The translations under genes were made by a program, and so were the position numbers. The notes under the pieces are model-generated. The model worked only from the letters and a program-made list of their open reading frames with translations. It ran no database searches and was not told where the DNA came from. A stretch of DNA of 64,000 bases, taken from assembly GCA_965229885.1 (NCBI GenBank), contig CBDDJX010000002.1, forward strand, positions 496,001 through 560,000, given 5' to 3'. The stretch's first letter is position 1. Each line of letters starts with the position of its first letter. This DNA comes from DATLLJ01 sp965229885 (lineage in GTDB: Bacteria > Acidobacteriota > Vicinamibacteria > Vicinamibacterales > CAVVIG01). Of the stretch, positions 9,135 through 18,932 are shown piece by piece.

Positions 9135-11426
9135 CTAGAGGCGGACCACCCGATTGATCTTGACGATGAAGGCTCGATTGCGCAGCGAGGGGGACGAGGG
9201 CACGAGCGTGTCGCGCTGCTCATTGAACACCACGAACAGCTCGCTCCCGGGCCGGTATTCCCAGCGGAACCGCACATTCGCCGCCACCGTGTTGTTCCCG
9301 GAGTTGTATTGCACCAGCGCGGTGGCAAACATCAGCGGCGTCATCGTGTACGTGGCACGCGTACTGATCACCTTCGTGGTGAACTGTCCCTGCACGAGAT
9401 CGATCTTGTTGATCGAGACGCTCGGCTCAATCGAAATCTGCGGGCCGAAGCTCACGCGGCCCTGGGTGACCGTGAGCGTTGTCTTGTGGCCATTGAAGAA
9501 TGTCCCGTACGCCGCCCTCACCGTGCTCGACACCTTTCGCTGCCGGCCGAAAACGTAGGAAAGCTCGCCGCTGCCGAAGTCGTACTCGCCCACCGGCACG
9601 GTCACGTTCGTGGCGATGGGGAACGGCGCGGGCAAGAACTCGGTCTCACTCGTGTACTCGAACGTGAATCGATCGCTGCTATGGAACTGAACCTCGAACT
9701 GTCCTTCCGCCGTGCGGGTCTCGAGCCGTCCCGAGCCGTTCTCAATGTGATTGAACTGGCCGGTCCACAAGTACCGTCGCACGCGCTTGCTGTTCGTCGT
9801 CCGGGGGCTGAATCGGCCCGACACGAAATTCTTGCGCATGTCGCGGCGGCGCACGAAACCAATCTGCGGATCGAAATGCGCGCCGACCATCAGATGATCC
9901 ACTTGCAGGCCGTACCGGTCGCCGGTGAAGTCGAACTGGGCGCGGTAACTGCTGTCGTCGTCAGTCACCCCGGTCGTCGTCGTGCGCGCCCAATAGGCGT
10001 TGGCGACCAGGTCGGCCCTGAACGAAAACTGGGCGTCGAGACCGTAGGCCTGGTTGTCGCCGGCACCGGTGATCGTGCGGGATCGCTGCGTGAAGATGGC
10101 GCCGACGTTGCTCTTGCCCAGGATGTCGCGCCGGACCCGCATGACGGTAAAGTTCGTCGCGCCGAAACCCGATGCGGGCTCGTCCTTGGACTGGACGTTG
10201 ATGCCCCCGAGCGTGAAGCGCCCTGCCCGGCCCGTGAGCCGGCCGCCACCCCAGAGGGGGATCTCGCGCCCGGCGGATAACCCGATCCGGCGGCTGTAAA
10301 ACATGAGCGGTGTGTCAGACCCACCGGCCCTGGTCGAAGCTCCGCCGAAGCCGAACGTGCCGGCGTTCTCGAGAAAGAACTCACGCTTTTCTGGAAAGAA
10401 CAGGCTGAAGCGCGTGAGGTTCACCTGCTGCTCGTCGGCCTCCACCTGCGCGAAATCGGTGTTGTACGTGAAGTCGGCGGTCAGGCTCTGCGTGAGGCCG
10501 TACTTCAGATCGACGCCAAAGTCGCCCTCGGGATCGTTCCGCACGGCCGGCTGGACGGTCGTGTCGGTGGTGACGCTTGAGGTGACGTATGGCTTGATCT
10601 CGAGGTTCTTCGACCCGGGTGGCGCCTCAATCCCGACGAGCGTGGCGGCCAACGAGGAGCGAAAATGCCCGCCGGGGCCGACGGAGGCCGGTATCGGCGT
10701 CAGGAAGGATCGCTCGTTCTTCCACTTGTTCAAACGCCGCGCCTGAAAGCCCCATACCTGCGACGTCCCCGCCTTGTAGCGCAGTGACTTGAACGGCACG
10801 GCCGCTTCAACCGTCCAGCCGCCCTCGAACCGGCCGGTCTTCACCTCCCAGATGGGATTCCAGTCCATGTTCGGGCTCCGCTCGTTCGTGAATTGACCAT
10901 CCATGCGGCCGCCCGCCGCGGAGACCTCGAAGAACACGCCGTTACGCCGATCGTAGAAGGTATCGAAGGTGAAGGCGATCTGATCGTTCTGGAAGATGCC
11001 GTGGTTGTCGCGGCGCATCTCGTTCGCGATGAGCCGGTCAGGCTGGCTCTCCGAGAGTTTCGCGACCACGTAGACATTATCGGCGTCGAAGAAGACCCAG
11101 AACTCGCTCTTCTCGGTGGCCGGTGCGTCTTCCTCAGGATCGTTCTGAATGAAGTCGGACATGGCCGGCACCTGAGCGTAGATCTCTTCATCGAGACGGC
11201 CGTCGATGCGAAGCGGCGTCGTAAGACGCACCGCCCGAACCGTGGCCATGCCGGTCGAGTCGCGATTGATGGTCGCGGGTGGCACTGGTGGCGGCGGACC
11301 ACTGAAAGACGCTGGAAGACCCAGTGAATTCGGCGGGGGCGGCGGGGCACCTTGCCCCCCCGCGGCGTCGAGCCCCGTGAACATAAGAATTCCGAGGAGC
11401 CAGGCTGCTGTCCGTATAGGAGTCAT
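9135..11426 (-). CDS. DUF5916 outer-membrane protein with N-terminal CBM9-like domain (paralogue 1)
   Basis: The 763-residue protein starts with a signal peptide (MTPIRTAAWLLGILMFTGLD) and a Pro-rich linker. Residues about 60-250 form a CBM9-like beta-sandwich (IDGRLDEEIYAQVPAMSDFI, then WVFFDADNVYVVAKL, and WEVKTGRFEGGWTVEAAVPF). The rest is a DUF5916 beta-barrel. Conserved landmarks are LTADFTYNTDFAQVEADEQQ and FFPEKREFFLENAGTFGFG. It ends in an aromatic-poor terminal strand (KINRVVRL). Such proteins sit in the outer membrane, and a sugar- or polymer-binding role is inferred from the CBM9 fold only. No operon partner is adjacent. Two paralogues lie at 45005 and 57229. Confidence 0.9.
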   Translation of the reverse strand: MTPIRTAAWLLGILMFTGLDAAGGQGAPPPPPNSLGLPASFSGPPPPVPPATINRDSTGMATVRAVRLTTPLRIDGRLDEEIYAQVPAMSDFIQNDPEEDAPATEKSEFWVFFDADNVYVVAKLSESQPDRLIANEMRRDNHGIFQNDQIAFTFDTFYDRRNGVFFEVSAAGGRMDGQFTNERSPNMDWNPIWEVKTGRFEGGWTVEAAVPFKSLRYKAGTSQVWGFQARRLNKWKNERSFLTPIPASVGPGGHFRSSLAATLVGIEAPPGSKNLEIKPYVTSSVTTDTTVQPAVRNDPEGDFGVDLKYGLTQSLTADFTYNTDFAQVEADEQQVNLTRFSLFFPEKREFFLENAGTFGFGGASTRAGGSDTPLMFYSRRIGLSAGREIPLWGGGRLTGRAGRFTLGGINVQSKDEPASGFGATNFTVMRVRRDILGKSNVGAIFTQRSRTITGAGDNQAYGLDAQFSFRADLVANAYWARTTTTGVTDDDSSYRAQFDFTGDRYGLQVDHLMVGAHFDPQIGFVRRRDMRKNFVSGRFSPRTTNSKRVRRYLWTGQFNHIENGSGRLETRTAEGQFEVQFHSSDRFTFEYTSETEFLPAPFPIATNVTVPVGEYDFGSGELSYVFGRQRKVSSTVRAAYGTFFNGHKTTLTVTQGRVSFGPQISIEPSVSINKIDLVQGQFTTKVISTRATYTMTPLMFATALVQYNSGNNTVAANVRFRWEYRPGSELFVVFNEQRDTLVPSSPSLRNRAFIVKINRVVRL

Positions 11427-11570
11427 ATTGAATCATAAGTCTACTTCCGAAGGCGGTTCCAGAAGTGAAACGTTCCCGAATCACAGACTCAGCCCTCCGC
11501 CCTCAGGGACGACGCGGTTAAACCAGATGTCTCACCAGAAGGTCTGGCCACTTTCGTTGCAAGTACGCGC

Positions 11571-12038
11571 GTGAGTGAATGTGCGGTGGTCCGCGCGGAG
11601 GATTATTACGCCTTCATGCTCTGGGAGCGCGCCGCGTTTGACCCGGGCTGGTGGGAAAACGTCGAAGTGTTCCTGCGGGGCCAACACTCCGGCTAGTGGT
11701 TTCGATGGAACGTGCCGGTCCAGGTGGTGGCGAATCCCATCTGGCGTCGAGGCCGCCTCTTTTTCAGGTGCCCTGGGTGCACCAAACGCGCGACGCGGCT
11801 GTATGTGCCGGACGCCGGCCAGCAACCACGCTGCCGGCGGTGCTACGGGCTGAACTACGCCAGCCAGTCGTGGAACTACAAGGGCGGCTCTGGTCTCTCT
11901 TGGGACATCGGCTCCCCGCGCGCTGTCTGCCACTCAGCGACCGACGATGCCCGGCGTGAACGGCGCCGAGCGGCACGCGCGCGGTACGCAGCGCGACAGG
12001 CGCTGCTGACAGCCGGGTCGCCCACACCACTCGCCTAA
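11571..12038 (+). CDS. Small zinc-ribbon protein, possibly broken by an in-frame TAG
   Basis: From GTG 11712 the frame gives 108 residues with a four-Cys zinc ribbon (FFRCPGCTKRATRLY, then PRCRRCYGLNYASQSW). After it comes an Arg/Ala-rich tail. The same frame is open upstream to GTG 11571 (AEDYYAFMLWERAAFDPGWW), interrupted only by TAG at 11694-11696. The upstream half also looks protein-like. The gene may therefore be a 156-codon reading frame with one nonsense codon, or a shorter gene starting at 11712. Similar CxxC...CRxCY proteins are common in mobile DNA; the function is unknown. Confidence 0.5.
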
Positions 12039-12614
12039 ATCCCATCCGAGAGAGGTTACCCGAGGACGCCGGCCCCTCTTGCTGGTGTGAGCCACCAGCC
12101 GTTCAGACGACGTCGCGCGGACAGCGGGAGTCTCCGGTGACGCCGACGAAGCGGATCTGGACCGACCGGCCTTGGAGGGTCGCGGTCTCGCCTGGCACCA
12201 GCACGAAGGCCTCGTTGAGGCGTGCCGTGGGGCCGGTCGTTTGACTACGAAGACTATTGGGACGGTGCGGACCTTATCTACACCGGCCGCGAGAAGACTG
12301 GCGACCAGACTCTGGATGGCCGAACGGGATGTCGCCGAGAACCGGCGCCGCCTCTTGGTCTTCCAGAATATGGGGCCACGCACGCTCCGTTTCCTCGGAG
12401 AGGCCATCTGCATCGGTCACTGGACGGCGCGAGGAGCTGGCGACGATGGAGCCGAGCGTCTGATCTTCAACTGTCCGTGTCACGCCGGTTCATCGGCGGA
12501 CAACCTGTCGAGCGGACGCAAATGCGATCACACTCTGAATCTTGTCGAAGCGAGCTACGTCGAACTGGACCGGCGAAGCGGCACGCCGGTTAAAACGAGG
12601 CAACTTGAGGCAAC
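12039..12614. other. Interval with only weak coding signal
   Basis: A plus-strand frame from TTG 12172 to 12618 is open for 148 codons. Its translation shows no domain I recognise, and it has no clear ribosome-binding site. I treat it as unproven. No RNA gene or repeat is evident. Confidence 0.3.
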
Positions 12615-13019
12615 TTGAAGAAGATTACGACCAGACTCGCGACGCAGGCTGAGTTCGCCGTGCGCGAGTTGAGCCAAGCCGAGAAACTTGAGCGGCGACC
12701 GCCTCTCGACAAGCACGAAATCGTGATGAATCCCCCGCGCGCGAGGCAAGCCCGTGAAGACGGTGAGCGCCTGATGGTCCCGCCCGACCGGCTCATTGGC
12801 GACGCAAGAACTGAACTGGTGCCGGGCTTCGAACCCGATGAGAAGTTCCAACCAGATCGGGCGCACTTCCTGGACACCTTGGCTGAACCCAACACGATCA
12901 GCGTCGACGCGTCCGAACATCGCACGCAAATGGCTACTCGCGCGGGCGTGCTGTCTACAGCACTTGACGCGGCCCTGTCGGCCCAATTAGCCCCTCCCCC
13001 GTGCGGGGGGGGCGGTTGA
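12615..13019 (+). CDS. Hypothetical protein, probably a truncated island gene
   Basis: The 134-residue frame has balanced, charged composition (REDGERLMVPPDRLIGDART, then AHFLDTLAEPNTISVDASEH and AGVLSTALDAALSAQ). It resembles, from memory, a conserved protein of mobile islands whose usual C-terminus continues past 'ALSAQ'. Here the reading runs into GC-rich non-homologous sequence (APPPCGGGG). Only a TTG at 12615 serves as start. It is likely a remnant, and I would not assign a function. Confidence 0.35.
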   Translation: MKKITTRLATQAEFAVRELSQAEKLERRPPLDKHEIVMNPPRARQAREDGERLMVPPDRLIGDARTELVPGFEPDEKFQPDRAHFLDTLAEPNTISVDASEHRTQMATRAGVLSTALDAALSAQLAPPPCGGGG

Positions 13020-13363
13020 ACGGTAGGGCAATCGTCCAGGAGTAGCCTCCTCCCCACCCTCTCCCCGACGTTGGTCGATCCGAGAGGAATCGAGAGCACG
13101 ACTCACGAGCGTCGAACGCGAATGGAATCAAACCCTTAGACCACAAGTGCGCATCATCACTGAGTTAGTTGAAAATCACTTTAAAGGGTTCAAAGCCCGC
13201 CCCCGTTGATGCAGGAGGACAGGGTGTAGGTCTAGAAAGAAAATCCGACGTCAGCATCGATGGTGACTAGTCGATCTGTTTTCGCCTGTATTTCGTGGAC
13301 TGTAATGTCCCAGCGACTTACAAACCCGACCCAGAGGGCCGAAAGCGCGATCGGCGTGTAGTC
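13020..13363. other. Gene-free interval
   Basis: No convincing coding frame is present between the hypothetical gene and the stop of the secreted protein. A CCCCTCCCCC/GGGGGGG stretch at 12992-13014 and low-complexity CCTCCCC motifs border it. Confidence 0.35.
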
Positions 13364-14578
13364 CTATCGCAGCGGATCGCGTCCCTCGTCGAAACGGCTG
13401 CCTGAATCACATCGCACGTAGTTGCAGAGCGTCGCGGGATCGGGGCCGCGTCCTTCGGCGAACGCGCGGTCTTCGGCCCGCGCGCCAACAAGCATCCCTG
13501 CCAAGCCGTAATTCCCCTCGTGGCACCGCGGCTCGTAATAGATCCGGTTCAGCTCGTCGTCTTGCTTCATCAGTTCCTGCTTCACGGTCCACGGTTTTGT
13601 CCACGTTGTCGGATCCTCCATCGTGGTGACAAGCTCGAGCGTCTTGGGGCTGGTGCGGGTCCAGCGCTCGATCAGATGCAGGTTCTCTCTGGATTCCTGA
13701 TAGTTCGTCTTGGCGGTAAAATTGGTGACGTCGACGACCAAAGTTGTGCCCTCCCAATGAGCCCGGGAGTCGCCCCACCACTGGCGAACGTGCGGGGGGA
13801 GATGCGGAGCCGTGGTTACGGGGATCTCGCGGTGGTATCCCTGCCCCTGGCCATAGTCCACGAACAGCGAGATCTGTCCGGGCGACTGCACGATGCGACG
13901 GTAGTTGCCGCCGAACACATTATGGCCGTGTCCGAAATCCGGCAGGCCGCCCATCAAACACCGCTCGCCCGCGCCCCGGTCCTCTGGACCGTCGGATCGA
14001 TTGTATTGCCCGATGTTGTATGCGGGGGGCGGCTCCGCCCGCCGGGGTGACGGCGGCCCATGTTTCCCGCCCGCGCAGGCAGGCTGATTGTCCTTGCAGG
14101 CTGCCGTGGCTTGCAGGAGGGCAAGGCTAAACTGCCTTTCCTCGTCGATCCGTTGCTGCGCTTCGGCCGTGAGTGGAGGGATCCGTCCGTCTGGCGGGTC
14201 GACAATCAGTGACGTGCGACGGCCCGTGGGATAGTAGTTGTTGAAGACGGAGTTGTAGGCCCCGGTGACGTCCGCTACCGCGCCCTTCTTCGCTCGGGCG
14301 TCACTCGGTAGGAGCGCCGCGCGTTCCTTGTCCAGCCGGGCGATTTCCGCATCGGAGAAGAACTCCTTCCCGGCATACTGGGGAGGTCGCTGTAGCGGGA
14401 TCTGGAACGCATAGGTCCAGACACCCTGGAGGTCCGGTTCGCCCCAAGGCGTTTTTGGCACCGGCGCCTTGGCCGTCTGGGCTTGGGCCGCAATAGGGAC
14501 CGGCGCCAGTCGCATGAGCGCGACCGCTGCCACGATTACCGCCGCCACGCCGATTGCCTCGAAAAATCGTCCCCTCAT
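13364..14578 (-). CDS. Secreted 'PDLQGVW' protein of acidobacterial type
   Basis: The 404-residue product has an N-terminal hydrophobic signal (residues about 8-26, AIGVAAVIVAAVALM) and an Ala/Gln-rich cleavage region. It then carries the signature TPWGEPDLQGVWTYAFQIPL found in a large group of uncharacterised exported proteins of Acidobacteriota and related soil bacteria. Later blocks are typical too: RTSLIVDPPDGRIPPLT, RQWWGDSRAHWEGTTLVVDV and LHLIERWTRTSPKTLELV. The WEG-TLVVDVTNF segment looks like a beta-sheet core. The biochemical role of this family is unknown. It is intact, monocistronic, and flanked downstream by IS debris. Confidence 0.8.
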   Translation of the reverse strand: MRGRFFEAIGVAAVIVAAVALMRLAPVPIAAQAQTAKAPVPKTPWGEPDLQGVWTYAFQIPLQRPPQYAGKEFFSDAEIARLDKERAALLPSDARAKKGAVADVTGAYNSVFNNYYPTGRRTSLIVDPPDGRIPPLTAEAQQRIDEERQFSLALLQATAACKDNQPACAGGKHGPPSPRRAEPPPAYNIGQYNRSDGPEDRGAGERCLMGGLPDFGHGHNVFGGNYRRIVQSPGQISLFVDYGQGQGYHREIPVTTAPHLPPHVRQWWGDSRAHWEGTTLVVDVTNFTAKTNYQESRENLHLIERWTRTSPKTLELVTTMEDPTTWTKPWTVKQELMKQDDELNRIYYEPRCHEGNYGLAGMLVGARAEDRAFAEGRGPDPATLCNYVRCDSGSRFDEGRDPLR

Positions 14579-14654
14579 GTCTAGGCCTCCTCTACACGCT
14601 CAATTTCCTAAGGAAGACTATGCGCCTGTGTACGCCCAGAGCACAACAATGTCA

Positions 14655-14789
14655 AGGACGACTATGGCGACGTGCCAGGCCCTCTTTCCGACACAGCGTG
14701 GCGATGCTTTCCTCGCCCCGCAGGCCCTCGAGCACGATCCGAATCTTCTCTTCGGCCGAAAACCGCCGGCGCGTCTTCCGCCGGATCTC
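14655..14789 (-). pseudogene. IS3-family orfA fragment
   Basis: About 40 codons read RRKTRRRFSAEEKIRIVLEG then LRGEESIATLCRKEGLA. This is the helix-turn-helix start of IS3-family OrfA. The upstream side is cut by the IS5 terminus at 14790 and the downstream side ends at about 14675. Confidence 0.75.
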
Positions 14790-15375
14790 GGCGTTGTTGC
14801 ATGAAGACCCTGCGCGCGGGCCACACTGCGGGAATGCAGTCGAAGGTCCATCCCACGTACAAGACGAAATACCGCGTTGCAAACTGGCCGGCCTACAACC
14901 AGGGCCTCGTTCGCCGCGGCGATGTGACGGTGTGGTTGGCGCCGACGGCGATCGCCGCCTGGACACCCCGCCGGAGCAGCAGGCGGGGTGTCCAGCAGCG
15001 GCACTCGGATCTCGCCATCGAGACCGCCTTGACCCTCCGGCTCCTCTACCATCTCCCGCTCCGCCAGGCCGAAGGGTTCCTGCACTCGCTGTTCGCGATG
15101 ATGCACGTCGACCTCGCCGCCCCCGATTACACGACGCTCTCGCGGCGCGGGCAGTATCTGCCGCGCCGTCTTCGACCGGTCCCGACCGGCGACCGCATCC
15201 ATCTCGTGCTCGACAGCACGGGTCTTTCCATCGTCGGGGAAGGCGAGTGGGCCGCCGCGAAACACGGGGGACGTGGCAGGCGTGGCTGGAAGAAACTCCA
15301 CCTGGGGGTCGATCGGTCGGGCGTTATCCTCGGCCACACGCTGACCGAGGCGACGGTGGATGACGCGTCCACGCA
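14790..15375 (+). pseudogene. Left half of an IS5 element (transposase codons 1-179)
   Basis: An IS5 terminal repeat (GGCGTTGTTGCATGAAG) starts at about 14790. The transposase starts at ATG 14834 and is open to HTLTEATVDDAS at about 15372, including the first catalytic Asp region (LVLDSTGLSIVGEGEW). The match then ends abruptly in AT-rich DNA. The missing second half, starting at exactly this codon, occurs 34 kb away at 49451. Confidence 0.8.
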
Positions 15376-15470
15376 CAGACGCTATGTAAATGACTGTAAA
15401 CAAATATGTAACACGGATATTTTAGTGTCTATTCCCCTCATTAATACGGCCATTATAATGTGGAATAGCT
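15376..15470. other. AT-rich segment related to the integrase upstream region at 49.3 kb
   Basis: Two blocks here, GCTATGTAAATGACTGTAAA (15381) and TGTCTATTCCCCTCATTAAT (15426), have diverged counterparts at 49378 and 49300, next to an integrase stump. Their order is swapped. Both places are also the break points of the split IS5. An attachment-region function is inferred. Confidence 0.45.
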
Positions 15471-15499
15471 GGGACGTGAAGTCCTCTACGCGGTTTCCT

Positions 15500-15725
15500 C
15501 TCGGACACCGCACGATCCCGACGCTCGCATGACGAAGATGAAAAACGGCCGCACCGCCTCGCGCACAAAGCCGAACTCGCGGTCGATCTGGAGACCGGCG
15601 CGATCATGGGCGTCACGGTCCAGGGCCGATCCAAGGCGATACCACGACTCTCGCGGGGACCGTCACGGTGGCGGCTGAGGACCTCGAAGCTATCGCCACA
15701 GCGACGGACGACCACACCACGGTGA
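15500..15725 (+). pseudogene. IS1182-family transposase fragment
   Basis: The plus strand carries, with frameshifts, the equivalents of DARMTKMKNGRT, AELAVDLETGAIMGVTVQG and GDTTTL. These are collinear with the middle of the IS1182 transposase at 40570-41945 (VTKMKDGRTHLAHKAEHAVD). About 75 codons remain. Confidence 0.65.
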
Positions 15726-15740
15726 TCGAGGAAGTCGTCG

Positions 15741-15801
15741 CCACGCAACGTTGCCTCAATCCTACATGCAGCGAGAGAATTGGGAATTCGAGACGCACAG
15801 G
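15741..15801 (-). repeat. Solo 5' terminus of the rve-type IS
   Basis: The segment contains CAACGTTGCCTCAATCC and the terminus GAATTCGAGACGCACAGG (15784-15801), as found upstream of the transposase start in the complete copies. No coding part is attached. Confidence 0.75.
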
Positions 15802-15886
15802 CGTCGTGTAGAAGGCGTGCCCTTCTGATGCGTGCTTCCAGTAGCTGCACCCGGCCGGCAGCGGGCGATCGATCCCGCCCTAGTAT

Positions 15887-16958
15887 TTAGCTGCGTAAAT
15901 CGGCGTAACAATGCTTGAGCCCGACGGAATGCACCACGCGCTTGCGCCACTCGAAGGGCGTGGCGTGCGCATTGTAGGTCTTGACGAAGCGGTCGATGGC
16001 CTCGCGCAACTGCGGCACCGAGGTGAAGCTTGCGCCCTGCAAGGCCCGCCGACTGAGGATACTGAACCAGCACTCGATTTAATTGAGCCAGCTGGCCCGC
16101 GTGGGGGTGTAGTGGAGATGCACGCGGGGATGGCGCGCGAGCCAGCGGTCGTGTTTCGGTTTGTGCGTGTTGAGGTTGTCCAACACGATATGCAACTCCT
16201 GGTCAGGGTACCCGGCGACCACGTCGTTCATGAAGTCCAGGAACTCGCGCCGGCGCCGCCGGGCGTAGTGCCCCGCCGTGAGCTGCCCCGTCGCGATATT
16301 CAGTGCCGCGAACAACGTACTGGTGCCGTGGCGCTTGTACTCATGACTGAAGCCGCGCCGCGCCGTGCCGTTCGGCAGCCGCAGGTAGCCTTGGGCGCGT
16401 TCCAGGGCTTGAATGTGCGGTTTCTCGTCGACCGAGATCACGACCGCGTTGGCGGGCGGCGCGAGATACAAGCCGACGAGGTCGGCGGCCTTGGGCGCAA
16501 ATTCCGAGTCGGTGCTGATGCACCAGGATCGGCGCCGCCGCAAGTGAATGCCATGGCGGCGCAGCACGCGCCACACTTCGTCAGGCGAGACCTCACCCAC
16601 CGCGGTCGTCACCATCGCCCCCGTCCACGTCGCATGGCCCTCCGGCGGCGGCGCATCCAACTGCTTCAAAATCCGTCGCTCGCTCGCGGCGTCGTAGCGG
16701 CGGCTGGGGCCAGGGCGCGGCGCATCGGCCAGGCCGGCCACGCCCTGCGTCGCAAACCGGCGCCGCCACTTGCTCACGGTCGCCGGGCGCAGGGCCAACT
16801 GCTCAGCGATGCCGTCGGTCGACTGCCCGTCGGCGGCAGCCAGCACGATGCGCGCGCGCACGACCACGCGCTGCTCGCTGGGGGGCGCGCGCAGACGCTG
16901 AGTCTAACGTGGCGCGATCTTCTGGCGTCAACACAATCGCCGTGGCTGGACGGCCCAT
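15887..16958 (-). pseudogene. IS630-family transposase with nonsense and frameshift
   Basis: The ATG at 16958 reads MGRPATAIVLTPEDRATLDS. A one-base slip in a C-run near 16893 changes frame, and the frame then stays open for 262 codons. They include the helix-turn-helix (ATVSKWRRRFATQGVAGLAD), the first Asp (VVISVDEKPHIQALE) and the second Asp (LHIVLDNLNTHKPKH). At 16079-16081 TAA replaces the Gln codon of WLN-Q-IECWFSIL. The catalytic Glu just after it and 63 further codons (to 15887) are no longer translated. The element is therefore inactive. Confidence 0.85.
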
Positions 16959-16989
16959 GCCGCCAGTCTACGTATTAACGTCGAACTGT

Positions 16990-17157
16990 ACAAGTAAGTA
17001 CTAGTCGCGCAGAACCACGACCTACTTGCAGAAAACCACAACCTGCAAGCTGAGAACAAAGTGCTAAGAGCGGAGTTGGCGCAGCGGAAAGCCCTTCAGG
17101 CCGACCACGACCGGCACGACCACCGCCCTCTTGTCGGCGGAGAACACGGCTGGATGA
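16990..17157 (+). other. Short coiled-coil-like frame of unknown origin
   Basis: One plus-strand frame reads QNHDLLAENHNLQAENKVLR then AELAQRKALQADHD and stops at 17158-17160. The Leu/Asn heptads resemble the N-terminal coiled coils of IS66-type transposases or bZIP-like segments. No start codon is present, so it is probably a fragment. Confidence 0.3.
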
Positions 17158-17359
17158 CCTAGGCGATGAGATCGGCGTAGCGCAGCCGCTCACGGCAGAG
17201 GCTGAGGGGGTCCCCCTTGTGGAGACACCGCTGAGACGTTCCCCTCGATTTGCATGATCCCGTCTGTGGTGATCGTAGTCGCGACCGCGCGCATGGATGG
17301 GCGGGTAGAGCATGCACGACAAGCATCAGAATCGAATCACACAAAACACAGGAGGCCGC

Positions 17360-17533
17360 ATGACTCGGGTCGGTGATACAAAACCCTGCACGTATGAGGG
17401 GTGCAAAGGAATAATGACGGTTCTGGGGCGTGATACCGCAGCTGGTTTTGGACCGGTTGGCCCTCCAGCACCTCAGTGGAAATGCAACAAGAACCCGTCA
17501 CACGTCAAGCCACTACCCGGAAAATCAACTTGA
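17360..17533 (+). CDS. Small zinc-ribbon-like protein
   Basis: The start at ATG 17360 is chosen because an AGGAGG ribosome-binding site (CACAGGAGGCCGC) lies 5-10 bases before it. An upstream ATG at 17312 has none. The 57-residue product has Cys-x4-Cys (KPCTYEGCKGIMTVLG) and a later WKCNKNPSH, giving three Cys and one His in a split ribbon. Such tiny proteins are often misannotated or missed. The function is unknown. A second small frame follows after 10 bases, so the two may be co-transcribed. Confidence 0.6.
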   Translation: MTRVGDTKPCTYEGCKGIMTVLGRDTAAGFGPVGPPAPQWKCNKNPSHVKPLPGKST

Positions 17534-17543
17534 GCACTACCCC

Positions 17544-17669
17544 ATGATGGAGAAAGCGGAGGAGATTTTACGAGCGATTTTCAGCGCCTATACAGTCGGG
17601 GTTATCGTCCTCTTCGTCGTGATCTATATCTGCGTCGTCCTGACCGTTGGGACCGGGGACGATAAATGA
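17544..17669 (+). CDS. Putative 41-residue single-pass membrane protein
   Basis: The frame MMEKAEEILRAIFSAYTVGV then IVLFVVIYICVVLTVG has a short charged N-terminus and one clear membrane helix (about residues 15-36). A weak ribosome-binding site precedes the tandem ATG codons. Size and spacing after the zinc-ribbon gene suggest co-transcription; the function is unknown. Confidence 0.4.
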   Translation: MMEKAEEILRAIFSAYTVGVIVLFVVIYICVVLTVGTGDDK

Positions 17670-17712
17670 GAGGCTGCGACGATACAACCTGAAAGTCAAG
17701 TTGAGACACTAC

Positions 17713-17742
17713 CTAGCTTTTCGTCAACTTGACAATACCCTC
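17713..17742 (+). repeat. IS6-type end, left member of a perfect 30-bp inverted pair
   Basis: The bases are the exact reverse complement of 19798-19827. The core TCAACTTGACAATACCC is the IS6 terminus of the 6634-7435 element. With its partner it brackets about 2 kb. Confidence 0.85.
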
Positions 17743-18539
17743 GGGCGCTGTTCTATGTCTGGCGGGCCGCGTTTGAACGCGACGGTGAGGCTGGGCTCGT
17801 CAACAAGCGCCCGGTGGCCCGTTCACATCCGCGCACCACGCGCCCGGAGGTCGTGGAGCAAGTGCTGCACGTGCGGCGGACCTATCACCTCGGCCCGCAG
17901 CGGATCGTCTGGTACTTGGCGCGCTCCCAGGGCGTGAGCGTCTCGGACGCCACCATCTACCACATGCTGCGGCGCCACGGGCTGCGTCGTGTGCCCAATC
18001 GCGTGGGCCGGCGCGCCGTGCATACCCATCGCTATGCTAAACAGGTCCCTGGGCATCACGTGCAGGTCGACGTGAAGTTCCTCACGCTCCAAGGGCCAGC
18101 CGGGCAGCGAATCCGTCGCGACCAGTACACGGCGATCGATGATGCCACTCGGATCCACGCGCTCCGCGTCTACCGGCGACACCCACAGCAGCACGCCATC
18201 GCCTTGGCAGACGACGTGATCCGGACGTTTCCCTTCCGTATTCACACGGTGCGCACCGACCGCGGCCATGCGTTCCAGGCGCTGTTGCATTGGCACCTCG
18301 CGGACCAGGGCATCCAGCACGTCTACATCAAGCCCCGCACCCCACAACTGAATGGGAAAGTCGAGCGTTCCCATCGCACAGATCAGCAGGAGTTCTATCA
18401 GCTCCTGAGCGACAAGGGCGATGTCGATCTGGAGCAACGGCTGGCCGAGTGGGAGCGCTTCTACAACTTCGGTCGGCCCCACGGAGCATTCGCCGGGCAG
18501 ACCACGTACGAAGCACTTCGAGAACGGTTACAGTCATGA
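17743..18539 (+). pseudogene. IS481-family transposase lacking its N-terminus
   Basis: The open frame begins at the IS6-type end (ALFYVWRAAFERDGEAGLVN) and continues uninterrupted to 18539. It contains a winged-helix part (HLGPQRIVWYLARSQGVSVS), then an rve core with Asp in HHVQVDVKFLTLQG, Asp in VRTDRGHAFQALLHWHL and Glu in LNGKVERSHRTDQQEF. All three catalytic residues are retained. The first helix-turn-helix is missing, so the gene is 5'-truncated. ATG 17814 could start an internal product of 241 residues. Confidence 0.8.
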
Positions 18540-18689
18540 TGGCGACTGTCCCACGAGATCCGTCACATCACATGCCCGATAGAGCCGCTCGTGGTTCCCG
18601 TCCCATTTTTCGGCCGCGTTCACATCGAACCACCAGCCATCATCGAGTACCTGCTGTCCCTCTACTCATCGCCTCCATCCCTGCCTCCG

Positions 18690-18912
18690 GCGGGCCGTCC
18701 AGGCCGCGATCGCTTCCGAGGACAACCACACCGTCACATCGCCCCGTCGAACGAGGGCCCGGTTATAGGCCGGCCAGTTCGCAACGCGGTACTTCATCTT
18801 ATACGTGGGATGGACCTTCGACTGCATCTCTGTAGTGTGGCTCCTGCGGAGGATCACGAGAATGCGGGCCACGCCGCCCCACCCGCAGAGGGTCTTCATG
18901 CAACAACGCCGA
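18690..18912 (-). pseudogene. IS5 left-end fragment
   Basis: From the terminal repeat CATGCAACAACGCC (18897-18910) and ATG 18827, 43 codons match the IS5 transposase N-terminus (MQSKVHPTYKMKYRVANWPA). The match then ends in unrelated sequence. It is closest to the fragment at 44759-44956. Confidence 0.8.
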
Positions 18913-18932
18913 GAATCGCCGCCTCGGTCAAC

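Noticed and set aside
9042..10280. Long open plus-strand frame (412 codons) opposite the DUF5916 gene
   Set aside because: It is an antisense shadow of a high-GC gene. Its Arg/Gly/His-rich translation has no domain, while the minus strand encodes a well-defined family.
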